From Bacillota bacterium (GTDB taxonomy: Bacteria; Bacillota; Clostridia; Lachnospirales; Lachnospiraceae), in NCBI GenBank assembly GCA_023415055.1, contig JAEZLZ010000004.1:1-54500 (forward strand): a DNA stretch of 54,500 nt. Direction: 5' to 3'. The notes below the pieces were generated by a model that was given only the letters and a program-made list of their open reading frames with translations, had not been told where the DNA came from and ran no database searches. Shown here piece by piece: positions 15,246 through 22,812 of this stretch. The stretch's first letter is position 1. Each line of letters begins with the position of its first letter. Both the position numbers and the translations under genes were made by a program.

Positions 15246-16043
15246 ATGTTATCTGAATTCGAAATCAAGAAAGAAATATGTGAAATAGGCAGAAGAATAT
15301 ATGAAAAAGGGATGGTAGCATCTAACGATGGCAATATTTCCGTAAAGTTAAATGATAATGAATTCTTATGTACACCAACTGGTGTAAGCAAAGGCTTTAT
15401 GACTCCGGAATATATCTGTAAAGTTGATAAGAATGGTAAAGTGCTTCAAGCAAACGGAAAATTCAAACCATCTTCTGAAATCAAGATGCATATGAGAGTA
15501 TATAAGGAAAGACCGGATGTAAACGCTGTTGTTCATGCTCATCCGATGTATGCTACTTCCTTTGCGATTGCAGGAATTCCGTTAACACAACCGATTATGC
15601 CGGAAGCAGTTATCACACTAGGCTGTGTACCGATTGCTGAGTACGGCACACCTTCTACCGAAGAAATTCCGGATGCAGTATCCAAATATCTTCCTTACTA
15701 TGATGCAGTATTACTTGAGAACCACGGAGCGTTATCCTACTCCGATTCGCTGTTAGCTGCTTATCATAAAATGGAATCTGTTGAGTTCTACGCACAATTA
15801 CTGTTCCTTTCAAAACAACTCGGCGGACCAAAGGAATTGTCTAAGGCTCAAGTAGAGAGATTATATGAAATCCGTAGAGCATTCGGTATGACTGGAAAAC
15901 ATCCTGCAGATCTTTGCCCGAATACAAAAGAAGGCAAACAAAGCTGCCATAATTGCGGTGGACATTACGAGAAAGGAAATGATACCGAGGTATTAATTTC
16001 TGAGATTGCAAAGAAAGTAATGGAGCAGTTGAACTTAAAGTAA
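15246..16043 (+). CDS. fucA: L-fuculose-phosphate-type class II aldolase with encapsulation helix
   Basis: Zinc aldolase of 265 residues that cleaves a 6-deoxyketose-1-phosphate to DHAP and L-lactaldehyde. Motifs: ASNDGNISVKL near residue 27, AVVHAHPMYATSF (zinc histidines), AVLLENHGALSYS (Glu-Asn-His). After the usual end of the fold a Cys/Gly-rich linker (SCHNCGGHYEKGN) leads to an amphipathic helix, TEVLISEIAKKVMEQLNLK, the pattern of a C-terminal encapsulation peptide. The aldolase is therefore probably cargo of the compartment. The start is ATG 15246, with AGGAGG upstream; longer in-frame starts overlap the promoter. Fuculose- versus rhamnulose-phosphate preference cannot be read from sequence. 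Confidence 0.93.
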   Translation: MLSEFEIKKEICEIGRRIYEKGMVASNDGNISVKLNDNEFLCTPTGVSKGFMTPEYICKVDKNGKVLQANGKFKPSSEIKMHMRVYKERPDVNAVVHAHPMYATSFAIAGIPLTQPIMPEAVITLGCVPIAEYGTPSTEEIPDAVSKYLPYYDAVLLENHGALSYSDSLLAAYHKMESVEFYAQLLFLSKQLGGPKELSKAQVERLYEIRRAFGMTGKHPADLCPNTKEGKQSCHNCGGHYEKGNDTEVLISEIAKKVMEQLNLK

Positions 16044-16076
16044 TGTGCATAGAAATTGACCAAAGGAGGTTCAGGC

Positions 16077-17468
16077 GTGGTCGTAGATGAAAAACAACTT
16101 CAAGACATTGTACAGAACGTACTAGAAAAATTACAGAATAACCCACAGACTAATAGCAAGAAACTACTGGGTGTTTATGAGGATATGAATGAAGCGATTG
16201 CGGCGGCAAAGAAAGCGCAAAGCATTGTACAGAAACTATCCATCGATTGTAGAGAAAGGATAATCAGTAATATACGTAAGAAAACCATAGAACATGCTGA
16301 ATTGATGGCGAAGATGGGTGTGGAAGAAACCAATATGGGTAATGTGGGACATAAAACCCTAAAACATCACCTTCTCGCAGAAAAGACACCTGGCACAGAA
16401 GATCTTACAACAACAGCGTGGTCCGGAGATAGAGGTTTAACTTTAGTAGAAATGGGACCTTTTGGTGTAATCGGAGCAATAACACCCTGTACCAACCCCA
16501 GTGAAACCATTTTGTGTAACAGCATTGGTATGATAGCAGGTGGAAATACCGTAGTATTTAACCCTCATCCCGCAGCTGTGAAGGTATCCAACTTTGCTGT
16601 CAACTTGGTAAATGAGGCATCCGTCGAAGTTGGGGGTCCGGAAAACATAGTCGTATCCGTGACGAAACCCACCATGGAAACAAGCAATGTAATGATGACA
16701 CATAAAGATATTCCGTTGTTAGTTGCAACTGGAGGCCCTGGCGTTGTTACTACAATTCTTTCCTCTGGTAAGAGAGGTATTGGGGCAGGCGCAGGAAATC
16801 CACCGGTGCTGGTGGATGAAACAGCCGATATCAAAAAAGCAGCTGCCGATATCGTAAACGGTGCTACTTTTGATAATAACTTACCCTGCATTGCAGAAAA
16901 AGAAATTGTTGCAGTGAATGAAATTATGGATGAGTTAATTTATTACTTGGTAGAAAACGATTGCTATGTAATAAATAAAGAAGAACAAGACAAGCTTACC
17001 AATGTGGTATTTCAGGATAAAAAGCTGAATAGAGACTGTGTCGGAAGAGATGCTAGAACCCTTCTTTCTTTGATCGGAATTGACGCACCGGAAAATATCC
17101 GTTGCATTATCTTTGAAGGGGAGAAAGAACATCCCCTTATTAAAGAGGAATTAATGATGCCAATCCTTGGAATTGTTCGCGCAAAGGATGTTGATGATGC
17201 AATCGAAAAGGCAGTATGGTTGGAACATGGCAATCGTCATTCTGCTCATATGCATTCCAAGAGTGTGATTAATCTTACGAAGTTCGGTAAGGCAATCGAT
17301 ACTGCAATTTTTGTAAAAAATGCACCTTCTTATGCTGCTTTGGGCTTTGGCGGTGAAGGATTTTGTACCTTTACCATTGCAAGCAGAACCGGTGAGGGTT
17401 TAACCTCAGCCCGTACCTTTACAAAACAAAGGCGTTGCGTAATGTCGGACAGTCTTTGTATACGATAA
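16077..17468 (+). CDS. pduP: CoA-acylating propionaldehyde dehydrogenase
   Basis: Converts propionaldehyde, CoA and NAD+ to propionyl-CoA inside the compartment; 463 residues. The N-terminal helix VDEKQLQDIVQNVLEKL is an encapsulation peptide, followed by a linker and the aldehyde dehydrogenase core. Visible features are the VIGAITPCTNP substrate/cofactor segment, ATGGPGVV, the catalytic cysteine C271 in FDNNLPCIAEKE, and HGNRHSAHMHS. The GTG at 16077 with AAAGGAGG seven bases upstream is the best start. It follows the aldolase by 33 bp and precedes the alcohol dehydrogenase, so propionaldehyde can dismutate with NAD+/NADH recycling inside the shell. Confidence 0.95.
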   Translation: MVVDEKQLQDIVQNVLEKLQNNPQTNSKKLLGVYEDMNEAIAAAKKAQSIVQKLSIDCRERIISNIRKKTIEHAELMAKMGVEETNMGNVGHKTLKHHLLAEKTPGTEDLTTTAWSGDRGLTLVEMGPFGVIGAITPCTNPSETILCNSIGMIAGGNTVVFNPHPAAVKVSNFAVNLVNEASVEVGGPENIVVSVTKPTMETSNVMMTHKDIPLLVATGGPGVVTTILSSGKRGIGAGAGNPPVLVDETADIKKAAADIVNGATFDNNLPCIAEKEIVAVNEIMDELIYYLVENDCYVINKEEQDKLTNVVFQDKKLNRDCVGRDARTLLSLIGIDAPENIRCIIFEGEKEHPLIKEELMMPILGIVRAKDVDDAIEKAVWLEHGNRHSAHMHSKSVINLTKFGKAIDTAIFVKNAPSYAALGFGGEGFCTFTIASRTGEGLTSARTFTKQRRCVMSDSLCIR

Positions 17469-17495
17469 CAGAGCATTGCGATAGGAGGATGTAAT

Positions 17496-18701
17496 ATGGA
17501 TATGAATTCAATTAATATTGAAGAAATAGTGAAACAAGTACTGCAAGGTATGATTGAAAGTCCAAAGGGCTCTGTGCCTGCGGTTGCAGATAAAGCAATT
17601 CCGAAAACCAGTCGAGTAGCAATGTTGACAAAATTAGAAGAATTTGAGATAAAAGAATACCCAGTTCCTGAACTTGGTGATAATGATATATTAGTCAAAG
17701 TAGAAGGATGCGGTATCTGCGGAACTGATGCACATGAATTTAAAAGGGATCCCTTTGGATTAATCCCTGTCGTTCTTGGACATGAAGGTACCGGCGAAAT
17801 AATAAAAATCGGTAAAAATGTAAAGAAGGATAGTGCAGGAAAGCCTCTTGGCATTGGAGATAAAGTTGTAACCTGTATGATCTTCAAGGATAACCCGGAT
17901 ATCACTATGTTTGACTTGAATAAACAGAATGTTGGCGGTGCTGATGTATATGGTTTGCTTCCGGATGATGAAATTCATTTGAACGGTTGGTTTGCAGATT
18001 ACATAATAATCAGAGGAGGCTCGACAGTATTTAATGTCAGTGACTTGGATCTGGACTCCAGAATATTAATAGAGCCATCCGCAGTACTTATTCATGCGGT
18101 GGAAAGAGCAAAGACAACTGGTATTCTTCGTTTCAACAGCAGAGTTGTTGTACAAGGATGTGGACCGATCGGTTTGTTATGTATCGCAGTACTTCGTACC
18201 ATGGGTATTGAAAATATTGTTGCGATAGATGGCGAGCAAAAACGTCTGGATTTTGCAAAAGAAATGGGAGCAACCCAAACGGTTAATTTTAAGGATACCA
18301 AAGGACTTGATGCGTTAGCAGAGGCTGTAAAAAATGCATTTGGCGGATATCTTGCAGATTTTGCGTTCCAATGTACCGGCTCACCCGTTGCTCACTCCAA
18401 TATCTATAAATTTATCCGTAACGGTGGTGGATTGTGCGAACTAGGCTTCTTCATTAATGGCGGAGACGCAACTATCAATCCTCATTTTGATATCTGTGCA
18501 AAGGAAATTACTACCGTTGGCTCTTGGGTTTATACACTTAGAGATTATGCAACTACCTTTGATTTCCTTAAGAGAGCAAAAGGAATTGGACTTCCGATTC
18601 AGCGGCTTATTACCCACAGATATCCGCTTAGTCAGATTAAGGAAGGTTATCTAACGAACCTTAAGATGGAAGGCCTGAAGATTGCCATTATCAATGAATA
18701 A
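17496..18701 (+). CDS. Zinc-type alcohol dehydrogenase with encapsulation helix
   Basis: Medium-chain (MDR) alcohol dehydrogenase of 401 residues, probably reducing propionaldehyde to 1-propanol and regenerating NAD+. It takes the place of the iron-type PduQ of enterobacteria. The N-terminal extension NIEEIVKQVLQGMIESP is an encapsulation peptide. The core shows GCGICGTDAHEFKRD and VLGHEGTGEI (catalytic zinc Cys and His-Glu), then the Rossmann motif VVQGCGPIGLLC. The segment usually holding four structural-zinc cysteines (about residues 125-150) lacks them, so this zinc is probably absent. With no fucO-type gene in the window, it could also reduce lactaldehyde, which is inference. Confidence 0.9.
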   Translation: MDMNSINIEEIVKQVLQGMIESPKGSVPAVADKAIPKTSRVAMLTKLEEFEIKEYPVPELGDNDILVKVEGCGICGTDAHEFKRDPFGLIPVVLGHEGTGEIIKIGKNVKKDSAGKPLGIGDKVVTCMIFKDNPDITMFDLNKQNVGGADVYGLLPDDEIHLNGWFADYIIIRGGSTVFNVSDLDLDSRILIEPSAVLIHAVERAKTTGILRFNSRVVVQGCGPIGLLCIAVLRTMGIENIVAIDGEQKRLDFAKEMGATQTVNFKDTKGLDALAEAVKNAFGGYLADFAFQCTGSPVAHSNIYKFIRNGGGLCELGFFINGGDATINPHFDICAKEITTVGSWVYTLRDYATTFDFLKRAKGIGLPIQRLITHRYPLSQIKEGYLTNLKMEGLKIAIINE

Positions 18702-18738
18702 TTTATAAAGCCGCTTTTGTGGCAGGTTGGAGGATGAG

Positions 18739-19053
18739 ATGACAAAAGCTGTTGGATTGTTAGAGGTATATGGACTTGTCGCTGCGTTTGTCGCAGGCGA
18801 CGCAGGCTGCAAGGCGGCTAATGTCACTATGGAACCTTTCGATCGTAATAAACCCGCAAATGCAGACAGCCTACCGGTTCCCCTCATTGTACTGGTTAAG
18901 TTTCGTGGAAGTGTTGTAGATGTAACTGCAGCCGTTGAAGCAGCAGAAGAAGCTGCAAATAAAGTATCTGGGGTAATTGCAAAACATATTATTGCAAATC
19001 CGGAACAAGATACGAATAAAATGCTTGTGTTAAACGGGCTGGATAAAAAATAA
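18739..19053 (+). CDS. BMC-H shell protein with altered pore region
   Basis: Hexameric microcompartment shell protein of 104 residues with one BMC domain: KAVGLLEVYGLVAAFVAGDA at the start and VIAKHIIANPEQD near the end. The segment that normally carries the K-I-G-S-G pore loop is replaced by EPFDRNKPANADSLPVPLIV, a longer proline-rich stretch, so the central pore should differ from the other BMC-H paralogues here. ATG 18739 has GGAGG five bases upstream. First of four consecutive BMC-H genes. Specific function unknown. Confidence 0.88.
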   Translation: MTKAVGLLEVYGLVAAFVAGDAGCKAANVTMEPFDRNKPANADSLPVPLIVLVKFRGSVVDVTAAVEAAEEAANKVSGVIAKHIIANPEQDTNKMLVLNGLDKK

Positions 19054-19086
19054 ATTAGAAATTCTATGTCATAGGAGGAAAATAAG

Positions 19087-19362
19087 ATGTCACAAGAAGC
19101 ATTAGGAATGGTTGAAACCAGAGGATTAACAGCAGCGATTGAAGCCGCAGATGCAATGGTGAAAGCAGCGGAAGTAACCTTAATCGGAACAGAAAAAATT
19201 GGTTCCGGACTTGTAACTGTATTAGTAAAAGGCGATGTTGGAGCGGTAAAGGCTGCAACAGAAGTTGGTGCTGCACAGGCTCAGAGACTTGGAGAATTGG
19301 TAGCGGTACATGTAATCCCCAGACCACATGCCGATGTAGAGAAAATCCTTCCTAGAATCTAG
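19087..19362 (+). CDS. BMC-H shell protein, PduA/PduJ-like
   Basis: Canonical hexameric shell tile of 91 residues: EALGMVETRGLTAAIEAADA, the pore loop KIGSGLVTVLVKG, and the conserved end HVIPRPHADVEKILPRI. It has the PduA/PduJ/EutM size and pore type that passes 1,2-propanediol in known systems. AGGAGG precedes ATG 19087. It is almost the same protein as the product of the internal start at 19924, suggesting a recent duplication. Confidence 0.95.
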   Translation: MSQEALGMVETRGLTAAIEAADAMVKAAEVTLIGTEKIGSGLVTVLVKGDVGAVKAATEVGAAQAQRLGELVAVHVIPRPHADVEKILPRI

Positions 19363-19424
19363 ACATCAAAGGCAATTTGCTCTATCAAATTGCTCGGTGT
19401 GGTTATCCGAAATGGAGAAAAAGC

Positions 19425-19709
19425 ATGAAGTCATTAGGATTTATAGAAATCCCAAGTGTAACAGCGGCAATTGAGGCATTGGACACGATGTGTAAGACAG
19501 CAGACGTTGAATTTGTTACCTGGGAGAGAAAACTAGGCGGTAGGCTCGTTACAATCATTGTACAAGGTGATGTTTCTGCTGTCACCGAAGCAGTGGAATC
19601 AGCAGCTAAGAAAGCAATGAAACCTTGTGTTTATGCAGTAATCGCAAACCCTCATGAAGAGACAGTCAGAATGGTTGGGATTAGTGCAGAGAAGTTTGTA
19701 GGACGGTGA
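19425..19709 (+). CDS. BMC-H shell protein, third paralogue
   Basis: Single-domain shell protein of 94 residues: KSLGFIEIPSVTAAIEALDT at the N-terminus and YAVIANPHEETVRMVGI at the C-terminus. The pore loop reads KLGGRLVTIIVQG, with Gly-Gly-Arg in place of Gly-Ser-Gly, so the pore should be more basic. ATG 19425 has GGAGAAAAAG upstream; an in-frame start at 19377 would add 16 residues of non-BMC sequence and is less likely. Tightly linked to the next gene (4-bp gap). Confidence 0.93.
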   Translation: MKSLGFIEIPSVTAAIEALDTMCKTADVEFVTWERKLGGRLVTIIVQGDVSAVTEAVESAAKKAMKPCVYAVIANPHEETVRMVGISAEKFVGR

Positions 19710-19713
19710 TGCT

Positions 19714-20202
19714 ATGGCAGAGAAGAAGCCTGGAAAAGGTAATAAAAAAGTAATCGAAGCAGAAATAATAAAGGTTACTGCTGAAAATACCGAAACACAA
19801 AAAAATATTGAGAAGGCAGCAGTAGCTTCTCAAGGAAAAGCAAAAGAAATAATGGAACAAGCAATCTATAATGAAGTAAAACCCATAGAAAAAATACAAA
19901 AAAACATAATGGAGGATAAAAAAGTGGCACAAGAAGCATTAGGTATGATTGAAACAAGAGGTTTGGTAGCAGCAATTGAAGCAGCAGATGCTATGTTAAA
20001 GGCAGCAAATGTAACATTGGTAGGAACAGAAAAAATTGGTTCCGGTTTAGTAAGTGTTATGGTTAGAGGAGATGTCGGCGCAGTAAAGGCAGCAGTAGAA
20101 TCAGGTGCAAGCTCAGCAGCAAGACTTGGTGAATTAGTAGCTACTCACGTAATTCCTAGACCTCACACCGATGTAGAAAAAATACTTCCCTTATTAAAAT
20201 AA
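19714..20202 (+). CDS. BMC-H shell protein with 70-residue N-terminal extension and internal start
   Basis: The long form of 162 residues starts at ATG 19714 with a weak ribosome site (AGGA). It has a Lys/Glu/Ala-rich, probably helical extension (KKVIEAEIIKVTAENTETQ ... AKEIMEQAIYNEVKPIEK) before a canonical BMC-H domain (EALGMIETRGLVAA, pore KIGSGLVSVMVRG, HVIPRPHTDVEKILPLL). A second start, GTG 19924, has a perfect GGAGG at 19911-19915 with 8-base spacing and gives a 92-residue ordinary shell tile. Both forms may be made, as with PduB/PduB' of Salmonella, where the longer form links cargo to shell. No PduB homologue exists here, so the long form may fill that role, which is inference. Confidence 0.9.
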   Translation: MAEKKPGKGNKKVIEAEIIKVTAENTETQKNIEKAAVASQGKAKEIMEQAIYNEVKPIEKIQKNIMEDKKVAQEALGMIETRGLVAAIEAADAMLKAANVTLVGTEKIGSGLVSVMVRGDVGAVKAAVESGASSAARLGELVATHVIPRPHTDVEKILPLLK

Positions 20203-20231
20203 CAACATTTCCTACTGAAAAGTAGAGTTTG

Positions 20232-20270
20232 TTACAGCTCAATGCAAAGAGTCCGCATTGGGCTGTAACA
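20232..20270 (+). other. Long intercistronic RNA hairpin before pduL
   Basis: GTTACAGCTCAATGC pairs with GCATTGGGCTGTAAC over 15 bp (one G-U) around a 9-base loop. No T tract follows, so it is not a classical terminator. It lies between the shell genes and pduL, where it could block 3' decay of the abundant shell mRNA or trim downstream expression. Confidence 0.7.
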
Positions 20271-20329
20271 CCATATAAAAGATATTTCACATATTTGATT
20301 ATGTGATTTAGGAGTATAAAAGGGAGCAG

Positions 20330-20980
20330 GTGAAATCCTTGGAAGAAAAAACAATTGAGATGATTACGAAATTAGTGAAAGAAGCAATGAAGCAAAATAG
20401 TAAGGAGGAAGGTTTTGCCGTACCCGTAGGAGTATCCGCGAGACATGTGCATCTGACAAAAGAACATGTAGAAACCTTATTTGGTAAAGGTTATGAATTA
20501 ACTAAGAAAAGTGAATTGATGGGCGGTCAATTTGCTGCCAATGAATTAGTAACAATCGTAGGAATTAAACTTAGAGCCATCGAGAATGTTCGTATTTTAG
20601 GTCCGGTACGAAAGATGTCCCAGGTAGAGATATCCTCTACTGATTCTATCAAACTGGGAGTGAAGGCACCAATCAGAGAATCCGGTGACATCAAAGGATC
20701 GTCTCCAATCGCAATTGTGGGCCCGAAGGGCGTTGTTTATCTTAAGGAAGGTTGCATTATCGCCAAAAGACATATTCATATGTCGCCTAAGGATGCGATT
20801 GCCGCAGGAGTTCATAACGGAGAAGTTGTATCTGTGCAGTCTGATAATGAGAGGGGCACTGTCTATAATCATGTTCAGATCCGTGTTGAGGAAAGCTTTA
20901 CGTTGGAAATGCATATCGATACAGATGAAGCAAATGCAGCGAAAATAGCAACCGGCGATACCGTACGAATTATAAAATAG
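20330..20980 (+). CDS. pduL: Phosphate propanoyltransferase PduL
   Basis: Exchanges propionyl-CoA and phosphate to propionyl-phosphate and CoA, recycling CoA within the shell; 216 residues. The N-terminal helix LEEKTIEMITKLVKEAM is an encapsulation peptide. The two halves of the PduL fold each carry a zinc-binding His motif, VSARHVHL near residue 37 and IAKRHIHM near 144. The start is uncertain: GTG 20330 lies very close to AGGGAG, and TTG 20339 is possible. No acetate/propionate kinase gene is in the window, so ATP formation would need one elsewhere. Confidence 0.94.
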   Translation: MKSLEEKTIEMITKLVKEAMKQNSKEEGFAVPVGVSARHVHLTKEHVETLFGKGYELTKKSELMGGQFAANELVTIVGIKLRAIENVRILGPVRKMSQVEISSTDSIKLGVKAPIRESGDIKGSSPIAIVGPKGVVYLKEGCIIAKRHIHMSPKDAIAAGVHNGEVVSVQSDNERGTVYNHVQIRVEESFTLEMHIDTDEANAAKIATGDTVRIIK

Positions 20981-20987
20981 AAAATAA

Positions 20988-21085
20988 ATGCAATGGTTTA
21001 TTGCATTTCATCAATATAAAAGAATAAGTCATTATAAGAATCTGATTACAATTAGGTGTAAGGTTGAAAGAAATTAATTTTCAAT
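20988..21085 (+). other. Intercistronic gap with two small hairpins before pduN
   Basis: The 200-bp gap between pduL and the BMC-P gene holds a perfect 7-bp stem ATGCAAT/ATTGCAT (20988-21006) and a TTGAAA/TTTCAA hairpin near 21065-21085. Neither has a strong T tract. No promoter is convincing, so I expect co-transcription with possible attenuation. Bases 21098-21181 read open in the pduN frame but lack BMC similarity. Confidence 0.4.
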
Positions 21086-21181
21086 CTCAAAAATCTTGTG
21101 CGCCTGCGTTATCAAAGTGTGCAAGTGTATTTAGCACAAGCATCTGATGCGCAGAGAGCGTGTGCAGAAATGGAGAAAAAC

Positions 21182-21442
21182 ATGTTTGTAGGCAAGGTTG
21201 TTGGTAGTATTGTAGCAACAAGAAAAAATGATCGCCTGATCGGATCAAAATTCTTGATTGTTGAGCCTATGGAAAAAATGAACAGCAACAGATTAGTTGC
21301 TGTTGATATTGTAGGTGCAGGTATTGGAGAAATCGTACTTGTAGCAACTGGGAGTGCGGCAAGGATTGGCTGTAATATGGAGACTTCACCTATTGATGCT
21401 GCTATTGTTGGTATTGTAGATGACGGAATCGGACTGGAGTAG
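21182..21442 (+). CDS. pduN: BMC-P vertex protein (EutN/CcmL/PduN family)
   Basis: Pentameric protein of 86 residues that closes the vertices of the shell. The family opening MFVGKVVGSIVATRKN, the central KFLIVEPM and the glycine-rich VDIVGAGIGEIVLVATGSAAR are all present, ending near IVGIVDDGI. ATG 21182 has GGAGAAAAAC upstream; an ATG four codons earlier and a longer open frame back to 21098 do not match the family start. It ends 9 bp before pduS. It is the only pentamer gene in the window. Confidence 0.94.
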   Translation: MFVGKVVGSIVATRKNDRLIGSKFLIVEPMEKMNSNRLVAVDIVGAGIGEIVLVATGSAARIGCNMETSPIDAAIVGIVDDGIGLE

Positions 21443-21451
21443 ATTTAGTTT

Positions 21452-22780
21452 ATGGATATTAAGGAATTAACAGATTTATTGAAGGAGAAGGGTATCGCAG
21501 GTGCTGGAGGTGCCGGATTCCCCACCTATGCAAAACTGGACAAAAGAGCGAATACAATCATATTAAATTGTGCGGAATGTGAACCTCTTCTGAAAGTACA
21601 TAGGCAGCTTCTTCAGAAATATGCATACGAGATAATGAGTACGCTGGATGTGATAGCAGAAACTGTGGAAGCAACGAAAGTTATCATTGCTGTAAAAGAG
21701 GCTTATACAAAGACCGTGGAAGCTGTTAAGTCCTTTCTTGAGATTTATCCAAGAATTGAATTAAGACAAATGAAGGAAGTATACCCACTGGGTGACGAAG
21801 TTGTCCTGATCTATGAAACCTTAGGAAAAGTCGTACCACCGGGAGGGTTACCAATTGAAGTTGGTGTTACCGTATTTAATGTAGAAACCATATATAACGT
21901 CTATTGTAGCCTGAATAAACAAGAACCTGTAATATCAAAGTATCTTACTGTCGCCGGTGCAGTAAAAAATCCGCTCACTGTGAAGGTACCGATCGGAATT
22001 TCGGTGGAGGAAGCGATCAAACTGGCAGGTGGTTCTACGATAGACTCACCTGTATTTCTTATGGGCGGACCGATGACCGGCAATCTTGTTAATTCCTTTG
22101 ATACGGTTACAAAGACGACCAATGCGATCTTGGTGCTACCAACCAACCACTATGTAATACGAAAAAAACAATCGAACACGGCCATCGACATGAAGAAAGC
22201 TATGTCTGTTTGTTGCCAATGTGAGTTGTGTACGGATTTATGCCCGAGACACGAATTGGGTCAACCAATTACTCCTCATATGTTTATGCGAGCCGCAACC
22301 AGCGGTTCAACACAAAATCTTGCGCCATTTTTGGACACCATGTTTTGCTGTGGTTGTGGTGTCTGTGAGATGTATGCATGCCCCCAAGATCTTTCCCCAA
22401 GAAAATTAATATTGGAATATAAAAATGGCTTGAGAAAAAATGGGGTCGGGATACCAAAAGGAAATCCTTCCAAGGAAGTATCTGGGATGCGGGAATTTCG
22501 CAAGATACCAATGGAACGATTAACTGCAAGACTTGGGTTGAAGGAATATGATGTTGCTGCTTTACTTGTGGACAATGAGATTTGTCCAAAATCTGTAAAA
22601 ATATCCCTTGGTCAAACTATTGGGATGAAAGCGAAACCGGTTGTCAGCAAAAGTGATTATGTAAAACAAGGCGACCTTATAGCAGCAGCGGAAGAGGGGA
22701 AGCTATCCCTTCCGGTTCATGCTTCTATCACAGGAGAAATTCTTGAAGTAAACGAGAATTTTATTATTATCAAAGCATAA
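21452..22780 (+). CDS. pduS: PduS-type cobalamin reductase / electron-transfer flavoprotein
   Basis: RnfC-like iron-sulfur flavoprotein of 442 residues, thought to reduce cob(III)alamin and to pass electrons across the shell. The N-terminal glycine-rich GIAGAGGAGFPTYAKL and NCAECEPLL match the Rnf-C/NuoF flavin-NADH fold; SLBB-like sequence lies in the middle. Two cysteine clusters follow, CCQCELCTDLCPRH and CCGCGVCEMYACP, each able to hold a 4Fe-4S centre. It sits directly before the iron-sulfur shell protein PduT, its known electron-transfer partner, and works with PduO in coenzyme B12 recycling. Confidence 0.95.
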   Translation: MDIKELTDLLKEKGIAGAGGAGFPTYAKLDKRANTIILNCAECEPLLKVHRQLLQKYAYEIMSTLDVIAETVEATKVIIAVKEAYTKTVEAVKSFLEIYPRIELRQMKEVYPLGDEVVLIYETLGKVVPPGGLPIEVGVTVFNVETIYNVYCSLNKQEPVISKYLTVAGAVKNPLTVKVPIGISVEEAIKLAGGSTIDSPVFLMGGPMTGNLVNSFDTVTKTTNAILVLPTNHYVIRKKQSNTAIDMKKAMSVCCQCELCTDLCPRHELGQPITPHMFMRAATSGSTQNLAPFLDTMFCCGCGVCEMYACPQDLSPRKLILEYKNGLRKNGVGIPKGNPSKEVSGMREFRKIPMERLTARLGLKEYDVAALLVDNEICPKSVKISLGQTIGMKAKPVVSKSDYVKQGDLIAAAEEGKLSLPVHASITGEILEVNENFIIIKA

Positions 22781-22812
22781 GCAGTTAATTTAGTTAGAGA
22801 GGACGTACATGT

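Noticed and set aside
19064..19327. Long open frames on the strand opposite the shell genes (also opposite pduP and pduG)
   Set aside because: They mirror the Ala/Glu-rich codons of the real genes, have Leu/Pro-rich compositions, no ribosome sites and no recognisable domains.
21098..21181. Extension of the BMC-P gene by 28 codons
   Set aside because: The extra sequence has no similarity to vertex proteins, and the family begins MFVGKV at ATG 21182.
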